From NCBI GenBank assembly GCA_948467875.1, contig CAOKFZ010000006.1, forward strand, positions 27,390 to 91,389: a stretch of DNA of 64,000 nt. Reading direction: 5' to 3'. Made by a program: the position numbers and the translations under genes. Shown in pieces: positions 44,023-53,477 of this stretch; position 1 is the first letter of the stretch, and each line of letters begins with the position of its first letter. The notes under the pieces are model-generated. The model made no database searches. It was given only the letters and a program-made list of their open reading frames with translations, and had not been told where the DNA came from. Source of the DNA: an uncultured Clostridium sp. Lineage in GTDB: Bacteria > Bacillota > Clostridia > TANB77 > CAG-508.

Positions 44023-44766
44023 TTAAATCAGATGTATCTCCTGTAACCACTTCGGATATTGCTCGAGTAGCTTGTCGTACAGCTCGTCATCGCTGAGTTT
44101 TTCAATCTCATCTACAGGCACAAAAGCTGTGTTGTCGGCAAAACGATCGCCCAAATTATCTAGTCTATTCAAATAATCGAAATCGTCGTCTCCGATGCCG
44201 ATACACTGAAAGAACCCCTTGTACTTTGCTGATTCACGAAAAGCCATGTCAGACTGTCTTTTATCGTGACAATCGCCATCTGTGACAACAATGTTGAAGA
44301 GCGGATAGGGACTGTCTTCCTTTGCACGCTCAATTGCCTGTCGTACAAATGGGGCGTAATTGGTTCCTTCGGTAATGCTGTACTTGCTTAAAATCTCTCT
44401 TTTGACATAAGTTGCATAATTCTGCAACGTCATATCTGCAAGAGGATAAACTCCGTTGCCGAAAGCAGAAACCGGCATAACGTGGTCATCATCGAACAGC
44501 ACAGCAACTGGGAAAATCCTAGTCAGTGCATCTTGTACTTTGCCATACTCGAAACGGTCAGACATGCTGCCAGAAATATCAATATATAACTCAACCCGGC
44601 AGATGTGGTGCGTTAAATCGATATTTTTTTCCTTTTTCAGGCTGATGATTTTTTTGTCAAGGCTTACTTTTGCCTTTTCAAATTTTTCCACGATGATTTC
44701 CGGCTTTTCCTCGCTGAAATTCCGGCTGTTGTTACTGGATTGTTTTCTCTTTAAAAAATCGAACAT
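44023..44766 (-). CDS. VWA-domain protein (TerY-like) of a cassette
   Basis: 247 residues. From about residue 50 a von Willebrand A domain with an intact MIDAS: LYIDISGSMS (DxSxS), then a conserved Thr loop (EGTNYAPFVRQAIERA) and VVTDGDCHD. Similar to TerY/YegL proteins of tellurite-resistance-like and phage modules. Two CGG codons are read in frame, one where the family has Arg before the first strand (CRVELYID). ATG 44766 has AAGGAGG upstream. Own promoter of cassette type. Confidence 0.82.
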   Translation of the reverse strand: MFDFLKRKQSSNNSRNFSEEKPEIIVEKFEKAKVSLDKKIISLKKEKNIDLTHHICRVELYIDISGSMSDRFEYGKVQDALTRIFPVAVLFDDDHVMPVSAFGNGVYPLADMTLQNYATYVKREILSKYSITEGTNYAPFVRQAIERAKEDSPYPLFNIVVTDGDCHDKRQSDMAFRESAKYKGFFQCIGIGDDDFDYLNRLDNLGDRFADNTAFVPVDEIEKLSDDELYDKLLEQYPKWLQEIHLI

Positions 44767-44852
44767 AATGTCCTCCTTCTGCGCCACATGGCGCCCTTAA
44801 AAGTGTTGTTGGTTGCAAAATAGGAATATACCTATTTTTAAATGACAAAGAT

Positions 44853-44881
44853 ATTATACTACATTTTACATAATTTGTCAA
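44853..44881 (-). promoter_or_regulatory. Cassette-type promoter 5
   Basis: On the - strand TTGACA, 17-bp spacer with ATGTAAAATGTAG, TATAAT. The leader holds AAATAGG-tatatt-CCTATTT and GGCGCC-type hairpins. Confidence 0.85.
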
Positions 44882-44905
44882 CGGTTTTTTGTTGAATTGC
44901 AAAAT

Positions 44906-44946
44906 GGTAGGAGCACGAGGCATCGTGCCTTTCAAGAATGTAAGAT
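44906..44946. repeat. Dispersed small palindromic repeat, copy 2
   Basis: GGTAGGAGCACGAGGCATCG... with GCACGA-ggca-TCGTGC, matching the element at 33120. It lies in the otherwise empty gap between the VWA cassette and glf. Confidence 0.5.
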
Positions 44947-45008
44947 ATATTTTTATAAAATTATAGCTCTATTGCTTAGCAAATTTTTTAGCGATTACTA
45001 TAATTTCC

Positions 45009-45037
45009 TTTACTTTTGCATTTTCGTGTGATATAAT
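45009..45037 (+). promoter_or_regulatory. Promoter of glf cluster
   Basis: TTTACT (45009), 17 bp, TATAAT (45032). Confidence 0.6.
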
Positions 45038-45061
45038 GCAAATAAAAAATCGAGGAAAAAA

Positions 45062-46162
45062 ATGAAATACGACTATTTGATTGTTGGGAGTGGATTGTTT
45101 GGGGCAGTTTTTGCGCATGAGGCGCATAAAAAAGGAAAAAAATGCCTTGTGATTGACAAACGTTCCCATATAGCAGGAAATATTTTTACAGAAAAAATCG
45201 AAGAAATTGATGTACATCAATATGGTGCTCATATTTTTCATACAAGTGACCGCGAAGTGTGGGACTATGTCAACCAATTTGCGAATTTTAATCGTTATAC
45301 GAATGCGCCAATTGCGAAATATCAAAATGAAGTTTACAATCTGCCATTTAATATGAACACATTTAGCAAACTTTGGGGCGTTTTTACGCCAGAAGAAGCG
45401 AGACAAAAAATTGCGCAAGAATTGCAAGAAGTCAACATAGACGAGCCACAAAATTTGGAAGAGCAAGCGATTAAGTTGGTCGGAAAAACGATTTATGAAA
45501 AATTGGTAAAAGGTTATACGGAAAAGCAGTGGGGCAAGCGTGCGACGGAACTACCAGCGTTTATTATTAAAAGGTTGCCAGTGCGTTTTACCTATGATAA
45601 CAATTATTTTAATGATTTATATCAGGGAATTCCAGTGGAAGGCTATACGAAAATGGTTGAAAAAATGCTTTCTGGAATAGAAATTCGTTTGAATTGCGAT
45701 TATTTTGCGCATCAAAAAGAGCTCGAAAATAGTGCGGATAAAATCATTTTTACGGGACCCATTGACCAATTTTACAATTATCAGTTTGGAGAATTGGAAT
45801 ATCGTAGTTTGAGATTTGAGAGCGAAATATTGGATATGGACAATTATCAAGGCAATAGCGTGGTCAATTTTACAGAATACGAAATTCCCTATACAAGAAT
45901 TATTGAGCACAAGCATTTTACGTTTGGAACACAGCCCAAAACGGTCATAACGAAGGAATATCCGGATTTTTGGACACGTGAAAAAGAGCCGTATTATCCG
46001 GTAAACGATGCGAAAAATAATGCATTATACGAGAAATATAAAAAATTGGCTGATGCAGATGCGAAGGTGATTTTTGGAGGCAGATTGGGGCAATATCAAT
46101 ATTACGATATGGACAAAGTCATTCAGCAAGCATTAGAAGTTTGCCGCAGGATGTTGAAATAA
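45062..46162 (+). CDS. glf: UDP-galactopyranose mutase
   Basis: 366 residues. An FAD-binding start (DYLIVGSGLFGAVFAHEA), then KRSHIAGNIFTE, VHQYGAHIFHTSD and the C-terminal GRLGQYQYYDMDKVI motif of UGMs. It converts UDP-galactopyranose to UDP-galactofuranose, so the cell likely makes Galf-containing surface glycans. It heads a three-gene glycan cluster and overlaps an alternative start of the next gene. Confidence 0.96.
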   Translation: MKYDYLIVGSGLFGAVFAHEAHKKGKKCLVIDKRSHIAGNIFTEKIEEIDVHQYGAHIFHTSDREVWDYVNQFANFNRYTNAPIAKYQNEVYNLPFNMNTFSKLWGVFTPEEARQKIAQELQEVNIDEPQNLEEQAIKLVGKTIYEKLVKGYTEKQWGKRATELPAFIIKRLPVRFTYDNNYFNDLYQGIPVEGYTKMVEKMLSGIEIRLNCDYFAHQKELENSADKIIFTGPIDQFYNYQFGELEYRSLRFESEILDMDNYQGNSVVNFTEYEIPYTRIIEHKHFTFGTQPKTVITKEYPDFWTREKEPYYPVNDAKNNALYEKYKKLADADAKVIFGGRLGQYQYYDMDKVIQQALEVCRRMLK

Positions 46163-46176
46163 GGAAGGAACAATAC

Positions 46177-46899
46177 ATGGAAAAATTATACATAGTTATA
46201 CCTGTTTACAATGAAGAAGCAAATATCAAAACAGTGATTGAAGAGTGGTATCCAATTGTGGAAAAACATAGTGGTAATGGGGAGTCTCGCTTAGTTGTGA
46301 TTGACGATGGCAGCAAAGATAATACCTATTCGATTATTGAAGAATGTGCGAAAAAATATCCTTTGATAAAAGCCATTACTAAGCAAAATGAAGGGCATGG
46401 AGCCACGATTTGGTATGGATATCAGGATGCCATTCAAAATGGGGCAGATTATATTTTTCAAACTGATTCTGATGGACAAACGTTGCCAAGCGAGTTTGAG
46501 GAATTTTGGAACGTCAAGGAAGATTACGAAATGGTAATTGGCAATCGTAGCAAAAGAGAAGATGGTTTTTCGCGATATTTTGTGACAAAAGTGTTAAAGA
46601 TTGTTTTGAAATTATGTTTTGGAGTTACGGTAATAGATGCGAATACACCGTTTCGTTTGATGAAAGCAGATGTGTTAAAGGAAAATTTGAAATGGATGCC
46701 GCCTAAATTTAATTTATGTAATGTGATTATTTCGGTCATTTATGCGAAGAAAAATTATCGTGTAAAATATATGCCAATCACGTTCAGACCAAGGCAAGGT
46801 GGGGTTAATTCTATTAATTTAAAGAAAATTTTTAAAATTGGTTGGCAAGCAGTTAAAGATTTTAGTAAAATCAATAAAACATTAAAGGAAATAGAATAA
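46177..46899 (+). CDS. Family 2 glycosyltransferase
   Basis: 240 residues, a GT-A fold of the DPM1/polyprenyl-phosphate glycosyltransferase type: LYIVIPVYNEEANIKTVIEEW, VIDDGSKDNT, FQTDSDGQTLPSEF (DxD region) and NRSKREDG. It has no C-terminal membrane helices. ATG 46177 with AAGGAAGGA upstream is chosen over an upstream in-frame TTG. It probably supplies a lipid-linked sugar to the next, multi-spanning enzyme. Confidence 0.9.
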   Translation: MEKLYIVIPVYNEEANIKTVIEEWYPIVEKHSGNGESRLVVIDDGSKDNTYSIIEECAKKYPLIKAITKQNEGHGATIWYGYQDAIQNGADYIFQTDSDGQTLPSEFEEFWNVKEDYEMVIGNRSKREDGFSRYFVTKVLKIVLKLCFGVTVIDANTPFRLMKADVLKENLKWMPPKFNLCNVIISVIYAKKNYRVKYMPITFRPRQGGVNSINLKKIFKIGWQAVKDFSKINKTLKEIE

Positions 46900-46900
46900 A

Positions 46901-49039
46901 ATGAAGAAAAAACAGAAAATTTGGCTTTGTTTGGGTTTCGTAGCCATTTTAATGATATGCATTTTTATGCTATATCGAGCCACGAAAAAGTTAACTTATA
47001 TTGAATACGAAAAATTGGGCACAAATTGTGAAAGCGTTTTGGAAATGAATAACAACGATTTCACAATTGAGCAAGAATTCAAAATGCCATATCCAATGTT
47101 TCAAGGCATTAGTTTGTCGATTGGAACGTATGGCAGGGAAAATAATTCGAGATATGAAGCCATTATTATGGACAAAACCACCAATCAACAAATAGCATCA
47201 TTTGAATTCAATACTAGTCAAGTAAATGATAATGAACCATACAGGTTGCTGCTAGATTTTCCGAAAGAAGTTGATTGTACGCATCTGTTTTCGGTTATGA
47301 TGAAAGCCAAAACGAGAGTCAATGGCGAAAATGGTATAGCGTTTTATGCTGATAAAAATGTGGAAAATAACGAAAATTTATATTATAATGGCAATAGTTA
47401 TGATGCTGATTTATGTATGGAAATTTTTGGAGGAAATCCAAGCAAATTTTGGTTTTTATTGACATTTGCTTTAGTGCTTTTTGTGTTGGCTTGTCTGGGT
47501 TATATCATTTATTTGGCAAGGCATCACAAATCCATTAGGCGCAATGCGTTTGTGCAAGCTGGCTTATTGGGAATGATTATTTTTGCAGGATTAGCCGTAT
47601 TTTCTGGCATGGAAACCTTTGGTGATGAAGTAGATAACATGATTGGCGGAATGCTAATTGCCAAAGGACGCATTTTATATGTTGATTATTACACGCAACA
47701 TACGCCACTAATGTACTTTTTGTGTGCTGTGTTTTCGCTTTTGCAGGCAGGTTCTGTTGAGCAATTCCGCTTGCTTTATTATGGAATTATCGCAATTGCC
47801 TATATGGCATTATATTTGCGCCATAAAGACAATTTTGGCAAAATCAAAATGGCAATTTTGCCAATGGTGCAAATCACGTTTGGGTTAATGCTTGGCAAAG
47901 AAACGCTTATGGTACTCAGTGACAACATACAAGCGATTTGTTTAATAGCATTGCTATTAGAATTTTTGCAATATTTAAAAGACGAAAAACTAGACTGGAA
48001 ACGTTCTATGATTGTATCTATCAGCATTTTTGGTAGCTTTACGGCAGCATTTGTGAGTGTTTACGCGATTTTTGCGATTTGTGTAGGCGTTTTTATCAAA
48101 GAAATTTTATATTGGAAGCAGCAAAAATCCATCTCTTTTAGAAATCTTTTGATGCGATATTGGAAACTTGTGATAGCTTGTGCGTTTCCATTTATGATTT
48201 GGTTTGTTTATTTGATAGCCACTCATTCATTAGGGGATTTTTATGAACAGGCTTTTCGATTCAACACAGAAGTGTATTCATATTATTTAGAAGGCGGATT
48301 TGGAAGCAATGTTTTGCAACCATTTTTTATCGGAGTGACAAATTTTGTACAAATCGTTCCGAATGCAGTAGAAAACATCATGGAAAATCAGGAAGTTATC
48401 GCAGCTTTTGTAAATCTCATTTTGGGCATTTATTTGTTTGGTATTTTGATTTATTTGTGGCGAAAAAAGAAATATTTGAAAACCGTTATTTTATTTTTAT
48501 TTATCAGTTTTGGTTTTACAAGAACAAACGAAAATTTCCATGCCATTGCAACATGGAGCTCAGTACTAACCATTGTTTTGCTGCACACTAATTGGGGCAA
48601 ACTAAGGAACACACAAAAAACAGCTTTCAAAATAATTTTAATGGTCACGCTTCTTTTGGTGTTAGGAAATTATTGCAACCAGTTGACTTTGTATTTATTT
48701 AAAGAAAAACAAACCATTACAGCACTTGACCAAATGGTCATTTCGCAAACAAATGAGGGAGAAGAGATTTTTTACGATATTTATTCTCATTCTTCTGTGT
48801 ACTTGATTTATAAAAACAGATTGCCAATCAATCGTTTGGGTTTTATTTTGCCGTGGTATATGGACTGGTATGAGCTGGATACAATTGATGATTTAATGGA
48901 AAAAAAGCCGAAACTTGTGGTTTATGACGAGGATTTGAAAGCATGGGAAATTTCTGGTTATGATGATTATTTGCGAAAATATCTGCATGAAAATTACGAA
49001 CAAACTGAAAAAAATCGTAAAATTTGGGTTTTAAAGTAA
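46901..49039 (+). CDS. Multi-spanning GT-C-like glycosyltransferase
   Basis: 712 residues. An N-terminal membrane helix and a ~150-residue beta-rich outer domain, then about ten membrane helices. The loop GMETFGDEVDNMIGGMLIAKGRILYVDYYTQHTPLMYF resembles the first outer loop of GT39/ArnT-type enzymes with an acidic residue (here D-E) for the lipid-phosphate-sugar donor. It likely transfers a sugar made available by the GT2 gene one base upstream. Acceptor unknown. Confidence 0.75.
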   Translation: MKKKQKIWLCLGFVAILMICIFMLYRATKKLTYIEYEKLGTNCESVLEMNNNDFTIEQEFKMPYPMFQGISLSIGTYGRENNSRYEAIIMDKTTNQQIASFEFNTSQVNDNEPYRLLLDFPKEVDCTHLFSVMMKAKTRVNGENGIAFYADKNVENNENLYYNGNSYDADLCMEIFGGNPSKFWFLLTFALVLFVLACLGYIIYLARHHKSIRRNAFVQAGLLGMIIFAGLAVFSGMETFGDEVDNMIGGMLIAKGRILYVDYYTQHTPLMYFLCAVFSLLQAGSVEQFRLLYYGIIAIAYMALYLRHKDNFGKIKMAILPMVQITFGLMLGKETLMVLSDNIQAICLIALLLEFLQYLKDEKLDWKRSMIVSISIFGSFTAAFVSVYAIFAICVGVFIKEILYWKQQKSISFRNLLMRYWKLVIACAFPFMIWFVYLIATHSLGDFYEQAFRFNTEVYSYYLEGGFGSNVLQPFFIGVTNFVQIVPNAVENIMENQEVIAAFVNLILGIYLFGILIYLWRKKKYLKTVILFLFISFGFTRTNENFHAIATWSSVLTIVLLHTNWGKLRNTQKTAFKIILMVTLLLVLGNYCNQLTLYLFKEKQTITALDQMVISQTNEGEEIFYDIYSHSSVYLIYKNRLPINRLGFILPWYMDWYELDTIDDLMEKKPKLVVYDEDLKAWEISGYDDYLRKYLHENYEQTEKNRKIWVLK

Positions 49040-49043
49040 AAAA

Positions 49044-49084
49044 TTGACATAACACTTGCAAAATATGGTAAACTATGGTATAAT
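49044..49084 (+). promoter_or_regulatory. Cassette-type promoter 6 (tandem)
   Basis: TTGCAA (49056), 17 bp, TATAAT (49079), with AATATGGTAAACTATGG between. A further TTGACA at 49044 and TAAACT at 49069 form a second, overlapping cassette-type start with a 19-bp spacer, so the -10/ATGG segment is duplicated. Confidence 0.75.
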
Positions 49085-49182
49085 GATATTAAGTACCATA
49101 GTTTTTTTGCTGCGCGCAAAAAACGTTTATCAAAAAACTTTAGAAAAATTCCTCCGCGCTTGCGGGGGTAGAAGGAGAGAAA

Positions 49183-50361
49183 ATGTCATCAAAGATGAAA
49201 GATTTGTATTATTTCTTTGGAGGTGAGGTAGATAGTCAAGATATTCTGGCACGGAAGCGCCGAGAAAGAGCAGTAAGAAACACTGTGAAAACTTCATTTA
49301 CAAGTGTAACACCATTAGTTCTTGTTGCTAGTTTAGTAGCTACTCCAGTGGTTTGTTCAGCCGCTCAGCGGCAACCACAGGAAAAGGCAGAGCAAATAGC
49401 ATTGGAAGAATTGCTGAATTTTGAACCCAAAACAGAGGATATTTCTTTGCAAGAACAGATTGATTCTTTTGTTTTTTGGGGAAGAATGCAGCAAGTTGAG
49501 CGTAATATGGAAGCGCAAAAACTGATGGAAGAGGCTGTAAAGGCAGAAGAGAAAGCGAGAATTCAGGCGGAAAACTTTGTTTCGACAATGCAGGAGATGA
49601 CGGTAGAGGGAAAATTTTCAGTAAAGCTGGCAAAAATCTCGAATAACCTGAATGCCTTATCTGCTTTAACGGAATGTCCGGAAGAGGCAAAAAAATTAGA
49701 AGACAAGATTGCCTCTCAGATAAAGCGCTTAAAAGAGTGCTTCTCGGAATACCCAAGACAATATGAGAGCCTTAAACTTGCTTTGAAATCTGAGCGGAAG
49801 CGTTTGAAAATTTACCAGCAGCTCAGAAAAGAATACGAAGAGGCTTTAGAAAAGCGTCGTCAAGAGATTGAGAGTGTAAGAAGTTTTTATCAGTCTTTTT
49901 CACGCTATGCGGATGTTTCTGTACGTATGGGTATCTCGAAAGAACACTTTCGGCAAATCATGTACTCTATACCGTATGGAAATGCGACAGTTTTTCGGAA
50001 CAATGCGGACTTTTTATGGGAACTTTCTGAAAAGTACGGGCTCAATGAATTTTTGTTGCCGGGGATTTGTGCTTGGGAGTCAGGCTGGGCAGCGGATCCG
50101 ATAGAGGCGAATAATTTTTCGTCTCAGAGAAAGAGTGACGGTTCCTATTTTTCGTATGAAAGTGAGGCAGCAGGAATTGAAGCGGTAGCAAGCAATCTTG
50201 CTGGAAACTATTTGCCAGTGAATGGGAAGTATTATAATGGCAAGAGTTTAATGGGAATTAATATTCTGTACTGCCAGCCAGATCCAAATCGGGAATGGGC
50301 TGGAGGAGTATCGGACTGCATGAAAATGATTGCAAGGGAATATCTTGCGACACTTGAATAG
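49183..50361 (+). CDS. Exported lysozyme-like/glucosaminidase-type protein of a cassette
   Basis: 392 residues. A basic start and a hydrophobic segment (SFTSVTPLVLVASLVATPVVCSAA) form a signal or anchor; residues 70-235 are a coiled coil; the C-terminal ~130 residues (FLWELSEKYGLNEFLLPGICAWESGW ... GIEAVASNLAGNYL) are a glucosaminidase/lysozyme-like fold with a candidate catalytic Glu in AWES. It may be a phage-type wall hydrolase. It has six in-frame CGG codons, including within the conserved domain, so it cannot have evolved where CGG forces a shift. AAGGAGAG precedes ATG. Confidence 0.7.
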   Translation: MSSKMKDLYYFFGGEVDSQDILARKRRERAVRNTVKTSFTSVTPLVLVASLVATPVVCSAAQRQPQEKAEQIALEELLNFEPKTEDISLQEQIDSFVFWGRMQQVERNMEAQKLMEEAVKAEEKARIQAENFVSTMQEMTVEGKFSVKLAKISNNLNALSALTECPEEAKKLEDKIASQIKRLKECFSEYPRQYESLKLALKSERKRLKIYQQLRKEYEEALEKRRQEIESVRSFYQSFSRYADVSVRMGISKEHFRQIMYSIPYGNATVFRNNADFLWELSEKYGLNEFLLPGICAWESGWAADPIEANNFSSQRKSDGSYFSYESEAAGIEAVASNLAGNYLPVNGKYYNGKSLMGINILYCQPDPNREWAGGVSDCMKMIAREYLATLE

Positions 50362-50485
50362 TTTCTCTGAAATGAAAATCGTCAAATGCTAGAAATTTTA
50401 GGCATTTGGCGGTTTTCTTTTGGGTTTGACGGTTTTATTTTTTTATGTTATAATCCAATAAAAGATAAAGTGAAAGGGAATTGCA

Positions 50486-51064
50486 TTGATTAAAAAGTTT
50501 GGAATGATTGTAATCGGAATAGTGGCAGGATTGATAACAGGATACACGAGAAGGTTTCATCCGATGAGTTTTTGGGCATTTTCGGATTTAGCGGCAAGAT
50601 ATGGTTTCTGGATTTTGACAGTGACTTTGATTTCTATCACAGCCGAAAACAAAAAAGACGCTTGGCTAAGCAGCTTTTTGTATATGGCATTTATGTGTGT
50701 TTCGTATTATCTATTTTTGTACGCCAAAAACGGCATTTTTTACGGCAAGCAATTTATTTTGTGGCTAGCTTTTTCCGTATTTGCTGCGTTTTATAGTGGT
50801 TTGCTGAACAAAAGACGAAATGCTTTTTTGTGCTCTGTTCCGATGATATTGTTAGGAATTGAGGGACTAGATTTGGTAAGTAATTTTATCAAATGGCACA
50901 CGAATTTTATGCAATTAATGATTGATTTTTTAGGCTTTGTTTTGCTATTTATGCTTTTTGCGAAAAATCAAGATAAAAAATATGTCAAAACAATGGCACT
51001 TTTTACTTTTGCTGTTGTGGCGATAGTTTGCACGATATTTTTGGTTTTATGGTCAATTGGATAG
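50486..51064 (+). CDS. Integral membrane protein, paralogue 1
   Basis: 192 residues with about six membrane helices (FGMIVIGIVAGLITGY; GFWILTVTLISI; LSSFLYMAFMCVSYYLFL; and others). TTG start after AAAGGGAA. It is a paralogue of the next gene: shared G-x-LT/ITG..., FWAFSDLAARYGFWILTVT vs LWAFESIATLFGFWIVSVT. Probably DUF6518-like; no function is known. The two genes form an operon. Confidence 0.65.
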   Translation: MIKKFGMIVIGIVAGLITGYTRRFHPMSFWAFSDLAARYGFWILTVTLISITAENKKDAWLSSFLYMAFMCVSYYLFLYAKNGIFYGKQFILWLAFSVFAAFYSGLLNKRRNAFLCSVPMILLGIEGLDLVSNFIKWHTNFMQLMIDFLGFVLLFMLFAKNQDKKYVKTMALFTFAVVAIVCTIFLVLWSIG

Positions 51065-51076
51065 GGAGGAAAAGCG

Positions 51077-51703
51077 ATGTTGCAAGATAAATTAATTTCT
51101 TATAGCAAAATATTTTTAGTAGGAGTAGTTGTTGGAATTCTCACAAGGCTTACAGATTTGTTGCCGGCAGGCGGTTTATGGGCATTTGAGTCCATAGCGA
51201 CATTATTTGGATTTTGGATTGTGAGCGTGACAATGCTTGTCAGGTGGAGTTCTTCTCATAAAAACGCTGGATTGAATGTGCTTTTGTATATGGTTGGAAT
51301 GACAATCAGCTTTTATGTAGCAGAATATATTTTTGGGCAGTTTTGGAGCAAGTTTGATAATGGCGGTTTTAAAACTAGTTTATGCATTACCTATTTGGTT
51401 TTATCAGGGATTTGTGGCATTGGTGGATATGTATTGTATTTTTGGAACCAAGAAAATAAATTGCGTTCTGTTTTGTTGGCATTGCCAGTGAGCGCGCTAT
51501 TGGCAGAAGGAACCGCAACGCTAATCTACTTTCTAGAACATAAAACGTACTTGTTTCAAATATTATTTGATTTCATAAGTGCGTTAGTATTGGGTGTTTT
51601 ATTTTATAAAAAATCGAGTAATAAAGCGATATATTTTTTGGTCATGCTAGTTGTTGCTGTGATTGTATATGCGGTAATTTATGGGCCTTTTTTGAATATT
51701 TAG
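51077..51703 (+). CDS. Integral membrane protein, paralogue 2
   Basis: 208 residues, same topology as its upstream neighbour 13 bases away; the aligned blocks GVVVGILTRLTDLLPAGGLWAFES and NVLLYMVGMTISFYVAEY show tandem duplication. AGGGAGGAAAA before ATG. A strong terminator follows. Function unknown. Confidence 0.65.
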   Translation: MLQDKLISYSKIFLVGVVVGILTRLTDLLPAGGLWAFESIATLFGFWIVSVTMLVRWSSSHKNAGLNVLLYMVGMTISFYVAEYIFGQFWSKFDNGGFKTSLCITYLVLSGICGIGGYVLYFWNQENKLRSVLLALPVSALLAEGTATLIYFLEHKTYLFQILFDFISALVLGVLFYKKSSNKAIYFLVMLVVAVIVYAVIYGPFLNI

Positions 51704-51755
51704 CAAAACCCCAGCAAAGGACCAAGAGGTTTTTTGCTGGGGGTTTTGCTTTTTT
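51704..51755 (+). terminator. Strong terminator after the membrane protein pair
   Basis: CAAAACCCCAGCAAA pairs with TTTGCTGGGGGTTTTG, then a T-run. Confidence 0.9.
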
Positions 51756-51767
51756 GATTATGCTCTT

Positions 51768-52325
51768 CTACAATTCTTCGTAAAGGATTGTCAAATCGAA
51801 CTGAGCAGAAGATTTCAGGAAGAAATGAAAATGTTCTGTTTCATGATGGTATCCTGAATAAAATTTGTTTTTGCTTTCTGTCAGATTAGTTACATGAAGC
51901 AGTGTGAACTTGTATGTTGCATCTGTGTGCAAGTTCAAAAATGTACTGCCGAAAGCATTTTGCTTCAGGATCGATTGATAGTCAACCAGCATCTGAGAAA
52001 GCAAATCAGAGACATCAAAGCTACCGAAAAGGCAAGTTACGGTAGGTGTAACAACAGGGAGACAAAATGCCTCGCCGACATGCATTCTAGTGTAAATCTG
52101 CATGAATTCGGCAATTCCGATGCCCGAAAATTTTTCTTTTAGAAAATCATCTAGTGTTTCTGCTGGTGTTAAGAAAATTTCAGCAGGACTGGCTGCGACT
52201 TTTGTTGCTAACTCTGAAGTAGAGTTGAGTTTTGCAAATTGTTGAAGCAGTTGTTCGCATTCCCCAGTATTATTGTCGAAAATCCGAAGTGGGGAAAGCT
52301 CTTGTAATAAATTCATTTCATTCAT
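51768..52325 (-). CDS. Cassette protein of unknown function (185 aa)
   Basis: 185 residues, soluble, mixed alpha/beta; no recognised family. The C-terminus (YHHETEHFHFFLKSSAQFDLTILYEEL) is rich in His and aromatic residues. AGGAGG lies 10 bases before ATG 52325. One CGG is read in frame early (SPLRIFDN). Promoter of cassette type; the + strand terminator at 51704 also serves as its end. Confidence 0.55.
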   Translation of the reverse strand: MNEMNLLQELSPLRIFDNNTGECEQLLQQFAKLNSTSELATKVAASPAEIFLTPAETLDDFLKEKFSGIGIAEFMQIYTRMHVGEAFCLPVVTPTVTCLFGSFDVSDLLSQMLVDYQSILKQNAFGSTFLNLHTDATYKFTLLHVTNLTESKNKFYSGYHHETEHFHFFLKSSAQFDLTILYEEL

Positions 52326-52392
52326 ATTGCTAATACCTCCTGTTTTTTATTGGAATGAAAATTTTTTATTGAATATACAATACATATTATAT

Positions 52393-52421
52393 ATATTAAC
52401 ATAAAATTATAGATTTGTCAA
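52393..52421 (-). promoter_or_regulatory. Cassette-type promoter 7 (diverged)
   Basis: On the - strand TTGACA, 17-bp spacer ending TTTTATGT, TAATAT. The spacer keeps less of the shared ATGTAAAATATG than the other copies. Confidence 0.6.
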
Positions 52422-52428
52422 ATTTGAA

Positions 52429-53328
52429 TTAATTCTCAAATGCTTGTACAAATAATCCCATTCTTACATATAAACCATTGACTGCTTGTTTAAAATACAA
52501 GGCTCTAGGATCATTGTCAATATCCTCACTAATTTCCTCATTTCGTGGTAGTGGATGTAAAACAATTGTATGGTCTGAGAATTGTTTTAAAATTTCTTGA
52601 TTAATAATAAATTCTTCTCGCCCAAAATCCCCTTCAAACCTTTCTGACTGAATTCTAGTATGATACATCACATCAACATCTTTGGGAATATCTGCAAAAC
52701 TGCTACATTTTTGATAATTTATTCCGCGATTTGCCAACATATCAATATACTTTTGTGGAAGTGCAAAACATTCCTTACTTAGTCCATAGACTTCTACATT
52801 CTCGTAAAGACTGACCAATCTTAGCAAAGAATGAATGGTTCTGCCATTGACTAAATCGCCTAAAATTGCAATTTTCACACCATCTAATGATTTTCGATGC
52901 TCGCGAATGGTATATAAATCTAGTAATGCTTGTGTTGGGTGTTCACCTTTTCCCGCACCACCGTTGATGATGGGAACAGTTGCGATTTGAGCAGCTTCCT
53001 CTGGCCAAGTATCGCTAGAATGTCGGATGACGATTGCGTCTGCGTAACCTTGTAGAATTTTGACAGTGTCTTGCAAAGTTTCGCCTTTTTTGCCAGATGA
53101 ATTAGAAGCAGCGTTTTCAGTGGCTATGTATTGACCGCCTAATCTTAAAATGGCTGTTTGAAAAGACATTCTAGTGCGTGTGCTAGGTTCGTAAAACATA
53201 ACGGCAACGATTTTTCCGTCCAGTTTTTTTGCATATTTTGCAGGATTTTTTTGAATATCATCAGTGAGCTCAAAAAGTTGCTCTAAACTTTCTCTGTCGA
53301 ATTGTTTTGCATTTAATACGTGTTTCAT
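52429..53328 (-). CDS. pyrB: Aspartate carbamoyltransferase catalytic subunit PyrB
   Basis: 299 residues. Substrate motifs are complete: EPSTRTRMSFQTA (carbamoyl phosphate), GAGKGEHPTQALLDLYT, and LHPLPRNEEI (aspartate side). It catalyses the first committed step of pyrimidine synthesis. It stands alone, without pyrI or other pyr genes. AAGGAGG lies before the start; no attenuator-like leader is evident. Confidence 0.96.
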   Translation of the reverse strand: MKHVLNAKQFDRESLEQLFELTDDIQKNPAKYAKKLDGKIVAVMFYEPSTRTRMSFQTAILRLGGQYIATENAASNSSGKKGETLQDTVKILQGYADAIVIRHSSDTWPEEAAQIATVPIINGGAGKGEHPTQALLDLYTIREHRKSLDGVKIAILGDLVNGRTIHSLLRLVSLYENVEVYGLSKECFALPQKYIDMLANRGINYQKCSSFADIPKDVDVMYHTRIQSERFEGDFGREEFIINQEILKQFSDHTIVLHPLPRNEEISEDIDNDPRALYFKQAVNGLYVRMGLFVQAFEN

Positions 53329-53421
53329 AGTAAAATTCCTCCTTTATTTTTATTTATTATATTATGTTTTAGAAGGTTTGTCTAGTAAAATAATATAAAA
53401 TTTTAAGGATTTTCTAACAAG

Positions 53422-53450
53422 TTGACAAATTATGTAAAATATGCTATAAT
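53422..53450 (+). promoter_or_regulatory. Cassette-type promoter 8
   Basis: TTGACA (53422), spacer AATT-ATGTAAAATATGC (17 bp), TATAAT (53445): the closest to consensus. The leader to the next ORF is very short. Confidence 0.85.
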
Positions 53451-53477
53451 ATAATTATAGAAATATTGAAAAAGCAT

